The position numbers were made by a program, and so were the translations under genes. A stretch of 64,000 bases of DNA, taken from positions 82,290 through 146,289 of the forward strand of contig MKTY01000007.1 of assembly GCA_001898485.1 (NCBI GenBank), given 5' to 3'. The notes under the pieces are model-generated. The model had not been told where the DNA came from and searched no databases. It was given only the letters and a program-made list of their open reading frames with translations. The DNA is from Sphingobacteriales bacterium 46-32 (GTDB lineage Bacteria > Bacteroidota > Bacteroidia > Chitinophagales > Chitinophagaceae). Below are positions 34,272 through 43,558 of the stretch, in pieces (within the stretch, counting starts at the first letter, position 1; the number at the start of each line of letters is the position of its first letter).

Positions 34272-34973
34272 ATGACCAAATACCAGAAACAAACCAGACT
34301 GCTTGCTGCCGTGGATTGTATCATTTTTGGATTTGACGGACACGAACTCAACATATTGCTCATTCAACGTGGCTTTGAACCCGAGCGGGGAAAATGGAGC
34401 CTGATGGGAGGTTTTATACAACCCGATGAAAGCCCCGATGATGCCGCTACCCGGATCTTAAAAGGCCTGACCGGACTCGATGGTGTATACCTGGAACAAC
34501 TGCACACTTTTGGCCGCCCCAACCGTGACCCTATTGAACGCACTCTTTCCATTACCTATTTCGCCCTTATAGATATCCAGCGTTACGAAAAACAACTGAG
34601 CGATGAGTACCATGCTGAGTGGTTTCCCCTCCACAAAATGCCGAACCTTATCTTCGATCACAACGAGATGGTAAAGATGGCCCGCGAAAAACTGCGTTAC
34701 AAGGCGGCCCTGCACCCGCTGCTGTTTGAACTGCTGCCTGAAAAATTCACGCTCCCACTATTGCAAACCCTGTATGAATCGGTATATGACACGCAATTTG
34801 ATAAACGCAATTTCAGCCGCAAAGTCTTATCCACCAACCTGCTGATCAAACAAAATGACAAGGATAAAGACAACTCCCGCAAGGGCGCTTATTATTACAA
34901 ACTGGATACGAAGAATTATAAGACCAACTTCCAGGCCTTTCTCAGCATTATCCCCATACCCCGCCCCCTTTAA
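34272..34973 (+). CDS. araR: Nudix-type transcriptional regulator of L-arabinose use (AraR)
   Basis: This 233-residue protein has an N-terminal Nudix-fold domain (about 1-145) and a C-terminal winged helix (about 150-233), the layout of NrtR-type regulators. The Nudix box GGFIQPDESPDDAATRILKG keeps the first Gly and Glu and the Arg, but the catalytic REUxEE glutamates are replaced (RILKGL), so hydrolysis is unlikely and sugar sensing is expected. Bacteroides AraR (the L-arabinose-responsive repressor of B. thetaiotaomicron) has this architecture. Its location just ahead of araB, araD, araA and the symporter strongly supports the assignment. A candidate operator lies at 35019-35033. Confidence 0.88.
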   Translation: MTKYQKQTRLLAAVDCIIFGFDGHELNILLIQRGFEPERGKWSLMGGFIQPDESPDDAATRILKGLTGLDGVYLEQLHTFGRPNRDPIERTLSITYFALIDIQRYEKQLSDEYHAEWFPLHKMPNLIFDHNEMVKMAREKLRYKAALHPLLFELLPEKFTLPLLQTLYESVYDTQFDKRNFSRKVLSTNLLIKQNDKDKDNSRKGAYYYKLDTKNYKTNFQAFLSIIPIPRPL

Positions 34974-35018
34974 TATAACCAGGCCCTAACGGTTAATTTT
35001 TTTTATTTAAAAAAATAA

Positions 35019-35033
35019 GTGTTAATTTGACAC
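35019..35033. promoter_or_regulatory. Candidate AraR operator over the araB promoter
   Basis: GTGTTAATTTGACAC is an imperfect palindrome (GTGT and ACAC ends, 15 bp) that contains the -7-like sequence TTAATTTG at 35022-35029, so a bound repressor would block the promoter. GTTAATTT also occurs 29 bp upstream at 34992-34999. The link to AraR is inferred from position. Confidence 0.5.
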
Positions 35034-35045
35034 GAATTGCTTGAT

Positions 35046-36680
35046 ATGGAAAAAAAATTCGTGATCGGTGTAGATTATGGAACGGATTCTGTGCGATCGG
35101 TTCTTATCGATGCGCAAACGGGCGAAGAGAAAGCAGCTGCAGTTTTTTATTACCCCCGCTGGAAAAAAGGATTGTATTGCGATCCGTCTGCCAACCGCTT
35201 TCGTCAGCATCCCCTCGATTATATAGAAGGACTGGAACAAACCATTCAAACATGTCTGCAGAAAGCGGGTCCCGCCATTGCCGCACAGGTAAAAGGTATT
35301 TCGGTCGATACCACCGGCTCCACCCCCATCGCGGTCAACCAGCAGGGAATACCGCTATCACTTCTGCCAGCATTTGCGGAAAATCCCAACGCGATGTTTG
35401 TGTTGTGGAAAGACCATACCGCTACGAAAGAGGCCGCACAGATTAACGAGCATGCCCGATCTTTCTCCACCAATTATCTGCAATATGTAGGCGGCATTTA
35501 CAGCAGCGAATGGTATTGGGCCAAACTGCTTTTTTTACTGCGCACAGATGAGACCATTCGGCAACACATTCACTCTTTTGTTGAACATTGCGACTGGATC
35601 CCCTTTCTGCTGACAGGAGGTAACGATGCCACACAACTGAAACGCGGTATTTGCAGTGCAGGACATAAAGCACTCTGGGCAAAAGAATTCGATGGACTGC
35701 CACCTGATGATTTTTTCACATCGCTCGATCCGCTGTTAAAAGGATTTACCGACCAATCTTTTACCCACACTTATACAGCAGATCAGCCTGCGGGTAATCT
35801 TTCTGCTGAATGGGCCGGTAAACTGGGCCTGTCGACTGATGTTGTTGTCGGCATTGGGGCATTCGACTGCCACATGGGAGCCGTTGGCGGACAAATAGAG
35901 CCGTATTATCTCAGTAAAGTGATGGGCACTTCTACCTGCGATATGCTGGTAGCACCCAAAGAAGAAGTCAGCAACATCCTGGTAAATGGTATTTGCGGAC
36001 AGGTCGACGGATCCATTATACCGGGCATGATCGGTATGGAAGCCGGACAATCCGCTTTCGGCGATGTATATGCCTGGTTCAGAAATCTGCTGGCCTGGCC
36101 ATTGCAATGGATTACTGATGAAGAAGAAAAAGAACGCATCAGCGATAAGATCATGGGTGAATTAGCAGCGGCGGCGGCACAACTGCCCCTGCAGGAAACA
36201 GACGAGATCGCTATAGACTGGTTAAACGGACGCCGCACACCCGATGCCAATCAACTGCTCAAAGGAGCTTTGCAGGGACTGAGCCTGGCAACAGACGCGC
36301 CCCGCCTTTTCAAAGCACTGGTAGAAGCCACCTGCTTTGGAGCCAAAGCCATCACAGACCGGTTTACGGAACAGGGAATCACTATTAAAGGATTGATCGG
36401 TTTGGGTGGTGTTGCTAAAAAATCACCTTATATCATGCAGACCATGGCCGATATAATGAATATGCCTATCCGTGTTCATAAAAGCGAACAAACCTGTGCA
36501 GCAGGTGCTGCCATGTTTGCCGCTACGGCCGCGGGCATTTATCCAACTGTGGAAAAAGCTATGGAAGCGATGGGACAGGGTTTTGACACGACGTATTATC
36601 CCAATGAAAACAGAGCAGCGCTATACCAGAAAAGATACGCTCAATACAAAAAACTAGGGAGGTTTATTGAACATGGATAA
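35046..36680 (+). CDS. araB: Ribulokinase
   Basis: This 544-residue FGGY-family kinase phosphorylates L-ribulose to L-ribulose-5-phosphate. The N-terminal phosphate loop is VIGVDYGTDSVRSVLID and a family-typical ISVDTTGSTPI follows. The central region carries GTSTCDML, and the C-terminal FGGY-C domain has GLIGLGGVAKKSPYIMQTMA and EQTCAAGAAMFAATAAGIYP, all as in bacterial AraB. The ATG at 35046 is chosen over a TTG at 35037. The stop overlaps araD by 8 bases, so the genes are translationally coupled. Confidence 0.95.
   Translation: MEKKFVIGVDYGTDSVRSVLIDAQTGEEKAAAVFYYPRWKKGLYCDPSANRFRQHPLDYIEGLEQTIQTCLQKAGPAIAAQVKGISVDTTGSTPIAVNQQGIPLSLLPAFAENPNAMFVLWKDHTATKEAAQINEHARSFSTNYLQYVGGIYSSEWYWAKLLFLLRTDETIRQHIHSFVEHCDWIPFLLTGGNDATQLKRGICSAGHKALWAKEFDGLPPDDFFTSLDPLLKGFTDQSFTHTYTADQPAGNLSAEWAGKLGLSTDVVVGIGAFDCHMGAVGGQIEPYYLSKVMGTSTCDMLVAPKEEVSNILVNGICGQVDGSIIPGMIGMEAGQSAFGDVYAWFRNLLAWPLQWITDEEEKERISDKIMGELAAAAAQLPLQETDEIAIDWLNGRRTPDANQLLKGALQGLSLATDAPRLFKALVEATCFGAKAITDRFTEQGITIKGLIGLGGVAKKSPYIMQTMADIMNMPIRVHKSEQTCAAGAAMFAATAAGIYPTVEKAMEAMGQGFDTTYYPNENRAALYQKRYAQYKKLGRFIEHG
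36657..36662 (+). promoter_or_regulatory. araD: Shine-Dalgarno of araD
   Basis: GGGAGG lies 10 bases before the ATG at 36673, inside the end of araB. Such sites are rare in this window. It supports the ATG at 36673 rather than the TTG at 36667. Confidence 0.6.
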
Positions 36681-37374
36681 ATATCAGCACATCAGGCACC
36701 AGGCTTTTGAAGCTAATATGCAACTGCCCAAACTCGGGCTGGTCCTTTACACCTTCGGCAATGTAAGTGCCGCTGACCGCGACCTGGGTGTATTTGCCAT
36801 TAAGCCAAGCGGTGTGCCATACGATGAATTGTCGGCCGATAAAATGGTGATCGTTGATTTCGATGGCATCGTGGTTGAAGGCACACTGCGTCCCTCCTCC
36901 GATACAAAAACCCATGCCGTACTCTATCGTCAATGGGGCAATATCGGCGGAATCTGCCATACACATTCCCTCTATGCAACAGCCTGGTCGCAGGCACAGC
37001 GGGATATCCCCCTGTTTGGCACCACCCATGCCGATCATAACACTACTGACATTCCCTGTGCCCCACCGATGAAGGATGAAATGATCCGGGGAAATTACGA
37101 ATATGAAACCGGGCTGCAGATCATTCGTTGTCTCGAAGAAAGAAACCTGCGTTATGAAGAAGTGGAAATGATACTGGTAGGCAATCACGCACCCTTTACC
37201 TGGGGAAAAACAGCGGCGAAAGCGGTTTACAACAGTGCCGTCCTGGAAAACATTGCACAAATGGCCCACCTGACGCTGCAGATCAACCCTACTGCTCCGC
37301 GATTGAAAGAAGCACTGATTAAAAAACATTTCGAACGCAAACACGGCCCGGACTCGTATTACGGACAGCAATAA
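36673..37374 (+). CDS. araD: L-ribulose-5-phosphate 4-epimerase
   Basis: This 233-residue class II aldolase-fold epimerase converts L-ribulose-5-P to D-xylulose-5-P, the exit point to the pentose phosphate pathway. The zinc ligands are seen in GGICHTHSLYATAWS (two His) and a later His in VGNHAPFTWGK. Phosphate binding motifs TFGNVSAADR, IKPSGVPYDEL and RPSSDTKTHAVLY are conserved. It follows araB with an 8-base overlap and precedes galM by 64 bp. Confidence 0.95.
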   Translation: MDKYQHIRHQAFEANMQLPKLGLVLYTFGNVSAADRDLGVFAIKPSGVPYDELSADKMVIVDFDGIVVEGTLRPSSDTKTHAVLYRQWGNIGGICHTHSLYATAWSQAQRDIPLFGTTHADHNTTDIPCAPPMKDEMIRGNYEYETGLQIIRCLEERNLRYEEVEMILVGNHAPFTWGKTAAKAVYNSAVLENIAQMAHLTLQINPTAPRLKEALIKKHFERKHGPDSYYGQQ

Positions 37375-37438
37375 GCGCTGCACTGCAAAACAACCTGCAA
37401 ACGTAATTTACTCCATCATTTAAACAACCCGATTGCTG

Positions 37439-38578
37439 ATGAAAAAAATAACCGCCCTCACGCTGATCGCCACACTGGCACTGGCAGCCTGCCAGAATGC
37501 TGATGATAAAAAGACAGAAAAAAATACGCCTGTTTCATCGATTGCAGACAGCATATATGGTATTCATGGTACAGATACTATCATACGTTACACCCTCACC
37601 AATCCTTCGGGCATGCAGGTCAGCATCCTCAACTATGGCGGCACTATTACCGATATTGTTACCCCCGACAAAAACGGTCACAAGGGTAATGTTGTGCTTA
37701 GTTTTAGCAGTCTCGATGGCTATCTCCAAAAAGGCAACCCCTATTTTGGTGCACTCATCGGCCGCTATGGAAACCGTATAGCCAATGCAGCCTTTTCACT
37801 GGAAGGAAAAAAATATCAGCTTTCGGCAAACGACAATGGCAATAGCCTCCATGGCGGCATCAAAGGATACGACAAAGTAGTATGGAAAGCAGAAAAACTG
37901 GCAGGCGACAGCAGCCTTCAACTCACCTATCTGAGCAGGGATGGCGAAGAAGGCTATCCCGGCAATCTGACGATCAATGTAATTTATACACTCACTGCTG
38001 CCAATGAACTGAAGATCGATTACACGGCCACCACAGACAAAGCCACGCCGGTGAACCTGACCAATCATGCTTATTTTAATTTATCTGCCGGCAACCAACC
38101 AACCATACTCGGCCATTTTCTGATGATCAACGCCGACCGGTATACCATGGTAAATGACAAACTTATTCCCACGGGTGAACTCCCTGCGGTAAAAGGCACC
38201 CCAATGGATTTCACCACACGCAAACTCATTGGTCGGGATATTGCCGGCGTAAAAGGCGGCTATGATCACAACTGGGTATTGAACAAAAAAGGAACAGACC
38301 TGGAAAAAATAGCCGAATTGGCTGATACAGCGAGCGGCCGTGTGATGGAAGTATGGACGACCGAACCGGGCATACAGTTCTATTCCGGCAACTTCCTCGA
38401 TGGCTCACTCACCCAAACAAGGAACGGCGAAAAATACATTCAGCATGCGGGTCTTTGCCTCGAAACCCAGCATTTTCCCGACAGTCCCAACCAGCCCTCA
38501 TTTCCGACCACCATTTTAAAACCCGGAGAAACGTATCGCCAGACAACGATATACAGGTTTGGCATAAATAATCAATAA
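37439..38578 (+). CDS. galM: Aldose 1-epimerase (mutarotase), predicted lipoprotein
   Basis: This 379-residue GalM-family enzyme interconverts the alpha and beta anomers of aldoses. The catalytic His pair is visible in NSLHGGIKGYDK and VNLTNHAYFNLSAG, and the C-terminal acid/base Glu lies in CLETQHFPDSPNQP. Unusually for a classic GalM it carries an export signal with a lipobox (LALAAC, Cys18), so it should act outside the cytoplasm, supplying the anomer accepted by the importer. Exported mutarotases are common in Bacteroidota glycan loci. The ATG at 37439 is preferred to the TTG at 37433. Confidence 0.92.
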   Translation: MKKITALTLIATLALAACQNADDKKTEKNTPVSSIADSIYGIHGTDTIIRYTLTNPSGMQVSILNYGGTITDIVTPDKNGHKGNVVLSFSSLDGYLQKGNPYFGALIGRYGNRIANAAFSLEGKKYQLSANDNGNSLHGGIKGYDKVVWKAEKLAGDSSLQLTYLSRDGEEGYPGNLTINVIYTLTAANELKIDYTATTDKATPVNLTNHAYFNLSAGNQPTILGHFLMINADRYTMVNDKLIPTGELPAVKGTPMDFTTRKLIGRDIAGVKGGYDHNWVLNKKGTDLEKIAELADTASGRVMEVWTTEPGIQFYSGNFLDGSLTQTRNGEKYIQHAGLCLETQHFPDSPNQPSFPTTILKPGETYRQTTIYRFGINNQ

Positions 38579-38677
38579 ACGAAGAAGGAAAGAAATAATT
38601 GAACCAGGCCCATTGCCAGCCTCTTTCCGCATCGATCGATTGAACATTTTCTATTTGAATACAACTAATCAACACAG

Positions 38678-40168
38678 ATGAAACATTTCAACGAACAGGA
38701 ACTTTGGTTTATCACCGGCAGCCAGCACCTCTACGGTGAAGAGACATTACGCCAGGTAGCTATCCATTCACAGCAGATCGCCCATGGGCTCGATGAGGCG
38801 CCGCAAATACCGGTAAAAATTATCTTCAAACCCGTTGTAAAAAGCAGTGAAGAGATAACAGCTATTTGCAAAGAAGCCAATAATGCCGAAAACTGTATCG
38901 GCATCATTACCTGGATGCATACCTTCTCGCCCGCCAAAATGTGGATCGGCGGATTAAAAATTCTGCACAAACCCTTGCTTCACCTCCATACGCAGTTTAA
39001 CCGCGATATACCCTGGGGTGAGATCGATATGGATTTTATGAACTTAAACCAGGCCGCGCATGGTGATCGTGAATTTGGATTCATGACCTCGCGTATGCGC
39101 ATCGATCGCAAAGTGGTGGTCGGCTACTGGCAGGATGAAAAGCTGATCCGCCAGATTGGTGAATGGTCACGCGTAGCTGCCGCCTGGCACGACTGGCAGG
39201 GAGCTAAATTTGCCCGCTTTGGCGACAATATGCGTTATGTAGCGGTTACAGAAGGCGACAAAGTGGAAGCGGAACTGAAGTTTGGCTATTCGGTCAACAC
39301 CTATGGTATCGGCGACCTGGTAAAAGTAATCGGCGAAGTAAGTGACCGCGAAACGGATACACTGGTACAGGAATATGAAGACAGTTACAATGTAATGAGC
39401 ATACTCCGCAAAGGCGGTGAGCGCCACGATTCGCTTCGCGAAGCAGCCCGCATTGAAGCTGGCTTACGCCATTTTTTGCAGGATGGCAACTTCAAAGGTT
39501 TTTCAGACACCTTCGAAGACCTGCATGGTATGCAACAACTACCCGGCCTTGCTGTACAACGTCTCATGGCAGAAGGATATGGTTTTAGCGGAGAGGGCGA
39601 CTGGAAAACGGCGGCGCTGGTAAGAGCGATGAAAACACTGGCAACCGGATTACCCGGCGGCAATTCTTTCATGGAAGATTACACCTATCATTTCGAACCC
39701 AACAATGAAATGGTACTGGGCTCGCACATGCTCGAAATCTGCGCCAGCATTGCTGATGGTAAGCCATCCTGTGAAATACATCCGCTCGGTATCGGCGGCA
39801 AAGCCGACCCCGTGCGCCTGGTGTTCAATGTAGCCGGCGGCACAGCCCTCAATGCCTCAATGGTGGATATGGGCAACCGCTTTCGGTTACTGGTAAATGA
39901 GGTAACAGCCGTTTCGCCGCAAAGAGATCTGCCCAAACTGCCTGTAGCAAGGGTACTGTGGAAACCGCATCCCAATATGCACACTGCGCTGGCCGCATGG
40001 ATCTATGCAGGCGGTGCGCACCATACCTGCTATAGCCAGAATTTACATGCCGGCTATCTCGAAGATTTTGCCGCACTGGCCGGTATTGAATATGTACTGA
40101 TCGATAACCAGACGCAACTGCGGCAGTTGAAAAATGAATTGCGATGGAACGAAGCCTGTTATAAATAA
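38678..40168 (+). CDS. araA: L-arabinose isomerase
   Basis: This 496-residue enzyme isomerises L-arabinose to L-ribulose with a divalent metal. The N-terminus [15 protein letters not shown] is diagnostic. Metal ligands align as Glu in [14 protein letters not shown], Glu in FMEDYTYHF, His in LGSHMLEIC and His in [10 protein letters not shown]. Length and domain order match bacterial AraA. A 99-bp gap separates it from galM, and the SSS symporter gene follows after 32 bp. Confidence 0.97.
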   Translation: MKHFNEQELWFITGSQHLYGEETLRQVAIHSQQIAHGLDEAPQIPVKIIFKPVVKSSEEITAICKEANNAENCIGIITWMHTFSPAKMWIGGLKILHKPLLHLHTQFNRDIPWGEIDMDFMNLNQAAHGDREFGFMTSRMRIDRKVVVGYWQDEKLIRQIGEWSRVAAAWHDWQGAKFARFGDNMRYVAVTEGDKVEAELKFGYSVNTYGIGDLVKVIGEVSDRETDTLVQEYEDSYNVMSILRKGGERHDSLREAARIEAGLRHFLQDGNFKGFSDTFEDLHGMQQLPGLAVQRLMAEGYGFSGEGDWKTAALVRAMKTLATGLPGGNSFMEDYTYHFEPNNEMVLGSHMLEICASIADGKPSCEIHPLGIGGKADPVRLVFNVAGGTALNASMVDMGNRFRLLVNEVTAVSPQRDLPKLPVARVLWKPHPNMHTALAAWIYAGGAHHTCYSQNLHAGYLEDFAALAGIEYVLIDNQTQLRQLKNELRWNEACYK

Positions 40169-40200
40169 ACACCAAGCTATCACTGCAAAACAAATTGTCT

Positions 40201-41925
40201 ATGAATGGCACACTCGCTCTTTCCGATTATATCGTTTTCGTGCTCTACATCGTACTCGTATCTGCTTACGGCTATTGGGTCTACCGCCGCAAAAAAGCCG
40301 CCAGCACCAGCACAAAAGATTACTTCCTGGCCGAAGGGTCGCTCACCTGGTGGGCTATTGGTGCCTCACTGATCGCTTCCAATATTTCTGCAGAGCAATT
40401 CATCGGCATGAGCGGTGAAGGTTTTTTTGTAGGCATTGCAGTAGCCGCCTACGAATGGATAGCGGCTATAGCACTTATCATTATTGCCGTATGGTTCATC
40501 CCCGTATATCTTAAGAATAAGATATTCACGATGCCGCAATTTCTTACCCGGCGGTACAACGGCACGGTGGCATTGATTATGGCAGTATTCTGGCTATTCC
40601 TGTACGTCTTCGTAAACCTGACTTCTATTCTCTACCTCGGTGCCGTAGCCATCAACGGACTGGTAGGCGGAGAGTATCTGCACTTCATCATGGTTGGACT
40701 GGCCGTATTTGCGCTTATCATTACCCTGGGTGGCATGAAGGTAATCGGCTATACGGATGTAATACAGGTTGCCATACTCATCATTGGTGGTCTGGCTACC
40801 ACCTACCTGGCCCTTACCATCGTAGGAGAAAAATTTGGTGTGGGCAGAGATGCCATTGCGGGTTTTAAAATGCTGATCAAAGATGCGCCCGATCATTTTA
40901 AAATGATTCTGAAGAAACCCGCAGAGACAACGGCTGTCATAAACACACCTATGAATCTCGAAATACAGAAGTATGTGGTACTGCCCGGCATCGCGATGTA
41001 TTTTGCCGGCCAGTGGATCGTCAATCTCAATTACTGGGGATGTAACCAGTATATCACTCAGCGGGCACTGGGTGCAGATCTGCAAACCGCCCGTACCGGA
41101 ATATTGTTTGCCGGGTTCCTGAAACTGCTGATGCCGGTGATCGTTATGCTGCCGGGTATCGCAGCCTATGTACTGTATAAAAACGGACACCTCGAAGGGT
41201 TCGGTGGTGGAAAAGACGGGGCCTATTCTGCCATCCTTGGATTTCTTCCCGAAGGCCTGAAAGGATTATCTATTGCGGCACTCACCGCTGCCATCGTGGC
41301 CTCACTGGCCGGTAAGCTCAACAGCATCTCGACCATTTACACGCTGGATATTTATAAAAAATATATCAATACCGATGCGTCTGAAAAGAAACAGGTATGG
41401 ATGGGCCGGATTGTTATCCTCGCGGCTATCATACTTTCACTCCTGTTTACCTGGAAAGATCTGTTGGGTATTGGTGGCGAAGGCGGCTTTACATTCATTC
41501 AAAAATATACCGGCTTTATAAGCCCCGGCGTTTTTGCGATGTTTCTGCTGGGTATGTTCTGGAAAAGAACCACCGGTACAGCCGCTATCGTTGGACTCAT
41601 CACCGGCTTTGGTCTGTCTGTCTTCTTTAACAATTACGCGGTAGGTATTTTTGGTAAAGAAACGTGGCTGTACACGGCTTTTGAATACCAGAAAATGGCC
41701 GATGGTGTAGTACAAACGGTTATCGAAATCCCCTTCCTGATCAACATGGGATGGTCCTTCTTTATAACGGTAGCAGTAATGGTGGCGCTTAGCCTCGCAG
41801 GACCTAAAGTCAATCCAAAAGCCTTTGTACATGATAAAGAAATGCGCAGGCTTTCGGCACCTACCATCGCGATGATTGTAATAACCCTGCTGATAATCGG
41901 TGCTCTCTATGCCAAATTCTGGTAG
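40201..41925 (+). CDS. araP: Sodium/solute symporter (SSS family), probable arabinose importer
   Basis: This 574-residue inner-membrane symporter of the SSS/SGLT family (PF00474) has about 13-14 hydrophobic helices. Family motifs include KDYFLAEGSLTWWAIGASLIAS-NISAEQFIGMSGE (split here) near helix 1 and the region KLNSISTIYTLDIYKKYI. The position between araA and the arabinosidases, and the known role of SSS transporters in Bacteroidota arabinose loci, point to L-arabinose uptake with Na+. The ATG at 40201 is used; a TTG at 40195 would add two residues. Symbol follows the usage for Bacteroides arabinose permeases. Confidence 0.9.
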   Translation: MNGTLALSDYIVFVLYIVLVSAYGYWVYRRKKAASTSTKDYFLAEGSLTWWAIGASLIASNISAEQFIGMSGEGFFVGIAVAAYEWIAAIALIIIAVWFIPVYLKNKIFTMPQFLTRRYNGTVALIMAVFWLFLYVFVNLTSILYLGAVAINGLVGGEYLHFIMVGLAVFALIITLGGMKVIGYTDVIQVAILIIGGLATTYLALTIVGEKFGVGRDAIAGFKMLIKDAPDHFKMILKKPAETTAVINTPMNLEIQKYVVLPGIAMYFAGQWIVNLNYWGCNQYITQRALGADLQTARTGILFAGFLKLLMPVIVMLPGIAAYVLYKNGHLEGFGGGKDGAYSAILGFLPEGLKGLSIAALTAAIVASLAGKLNSISTIYTLDIYKKYINTDASEKKQVWMGRIVILAAIILSLLFTWKDLLGIGGEGGFTFIQKYTGFISPGVFAMFLLGMFWKRTTGTAAIVGLITGFGLSVFFNNYAVGIFGKETWLYTAFEYQKMADGVVQTVIEIPFLINMGWSFFITVAVMVALSLAGPKVNPKAFVHDKEMRRLSAPTIAMIVITLLIIGALYAKFW

Positions 41926-42010
41926 CAGTGTCTGCCTGGTATCGCTTAAACAAAAAAGCGCCGCAGGAGATAAGAGTTCACCGTAACTGATCATTTTATT
42001 CTATAGGAAC

Positions 42011-43534
42011 ATGAAGAAATATATTGTTTTTATTGCCGGGAGTATTTTATGCTCCGTTGTACTGCCCGCCCAGACGCTGAAAGGACGCATTAAAGTGGAT
42101 ATCGAACGTACAACCGGCACGATCGATTCCCTGCTCTACGGAAATTTTACCGAACACCTGGGGCGTTGTATCTATGGCGGTATCTATGACCCCGCCTCTT
42201 CACAAGCCGACCAGTATGGCTTTCGTAAAGATGTGCTGCAGGCGTCGAAGGAACTAAACACGTCCATACTAAGATGGCCCGGCGGCAACTTTGTATCCGG
42301 CTACAACTGGATGGATGGAATTGGCCCCGCAGCTAACCGTCCCCGTAAAAAAGAACTGGCCTGGAATACCATTGAAACCAACCAGGTAGGTACCGATGAG
42401 TTTCTGCGTTATGCTGAGCGTATGGGAGCACAACCCTATATTCCGGTAAACCTGGGCACCGGTACACTCGACGATGCGCGCAACTGGGTGGAGTATTGCA
42501 ATAGTGATACTGGTACGTACTATGCCAATCTGCGTGCGAAGAATGGACGTATCGCTCCTTACAAAGTGAAGTACTGGAGCCTGGGCAATGAGATGGATGG
42601 CTGGTGGCAAATGGGTGCCAAGAATGCCGACGACTACGGCAAATACGCCCTGGAAGCCGCCAAACTGATGAAATGGGTAGATCCTTCCATTAAACTCACC
42701 GTTTGCGGCCTCAGTACCTGGAGCAGCGGCACACCCGACTGGAACCGGACCGTACTCTCCCACCTCAAAGGATATGCGGATTATATTGCCTTACACTATT
42801 ATTTCGGTGACCGTACGAATAATTACCTGGAATATATGGCCTCCATGCAGGAGCCGGAAAAAGAGATTAAACAAACCGAAGCAATCATCAACGAAGTGCG
42901 TTTCAAACACCGGATAGATAAACCCATTTACATTGCTTTCGATGAATATAACGTATGGTACCGGACCGGTGTGGAAGAAAAGCTGGAAGAAAAATATAAT
43001 TTGCAGGACGCTCTGGCCATCGCCACATTCCTGAATACACTCATACGCAATGCGCATATTGTAAAAATGGCCAACATTGCGCAACTGGTAAATGTAATTG
43101 CCCCCATGATGATCACCGATGATAAACTCTGGAAACAAACGATTTATTATCCCCTGCAGCTATTTGCCAGTCATTGTTACGGTGAGTCGGTCAATACATT
43201 TGTACAAAGCGACACCTTCAACACACAACGCAGCAAAGGCATTCCTTACCTCGACGTATCCTGTACCTACCAGCAAGAAAAGCAAGCACTGGTCATCAAC
43301 GTCGTTAACCGCCACCCTTCGCAGGCAATCGAAACAACGATCGAAAGCCAGTTTGGTACCCTGGCCAAAAAAGCAACGGCCTACGAAGTAAATGGCAGTC
43401 ACCTCAAAGAGGAAAATTCGGTAACCCAGCAAAAAGTAAAAACGGTGGAGCGTAGCTTTGATGCCGGCGGTAAACAATTCACCTATACATTTCCACCGCA
43501 TTCCTTTACACAACTCGTTTTATCCGTAAAATAA
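42011..43534 (+). CDS. Alpha-L-arabinofuranosidase, GH51
   Basis: This 507-residue exported retaining enzyme removes alpha-L-arabinofuranosyl units from arabinan and arabinoxylan. A signal peptide (MKKYIVFIAGSILCSVVLPA) precedes the catalytic barrel. The GH51 start YGNFTEHLGRCIYGGIYDP and ILRWPGGNFVSGYNW are conserved. Acid/base Glu194 lies in SLGNEMDGWW and nucleophile Glu312 in IAFDEYNVWY. The C-terminal part is the usual beta-sandwich. It is the first of three consecutive arabinofuranosidase-type genes in the arabinose locus. Confidence 0.95.
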   Translation: MKKYIVFIAGSILCSVVLPAQTLKGRIKVDIERTTGTIDSLLYGNFTEHLGRCIYGGIYDPASSQADQYGFRKDVLQASKELNTSILRWPGGNFVSGYNWMDGIGPAANRPRKKELAWNTIETNQVGTDEFLRYAERMGAQPYIPVNLGTGTLDDARNWVEYCNSDTGTYYANLRAKNGRIAPYKVKYWSLGNEMDGWWQMGAKNADDYGKYALEAAKLMKWVDPSIKLTVCGLSTWSSGTPDWNRTVLSHLKGYADYIALHYYFGDRTNNYLEYMASMQEPEKEIKQTEAIINEVRFKHRIDKPIYIAFDEYNVWYRTGVEEKLEEKYNLQDALAIATFLNTLIRNAHIVKMANIAQLVNVIAPMMITDDKLWKQTIYYPLQLFASHCYGESVNTFVQSDTFNTQRSKGIPYLDVSCTYQQEKQALVINVVNRHPSQAIETTIESQFGTLAKKATAYEVNGSHLKEENSVTQQKVKTVERSFDAGGKQFTYTFPPHSFTQLVLSVK

Positions 43535-43558
43535 CAGCGATCAAAAGTGCGCAGTATT

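Noticed and set aside
34272..34973. Active Nudix hydrolase
   Set aside because: The REUxEE catalytic glutamates are replaced and the protein has a C-terminal winged-helix region, so a regulator fits better.
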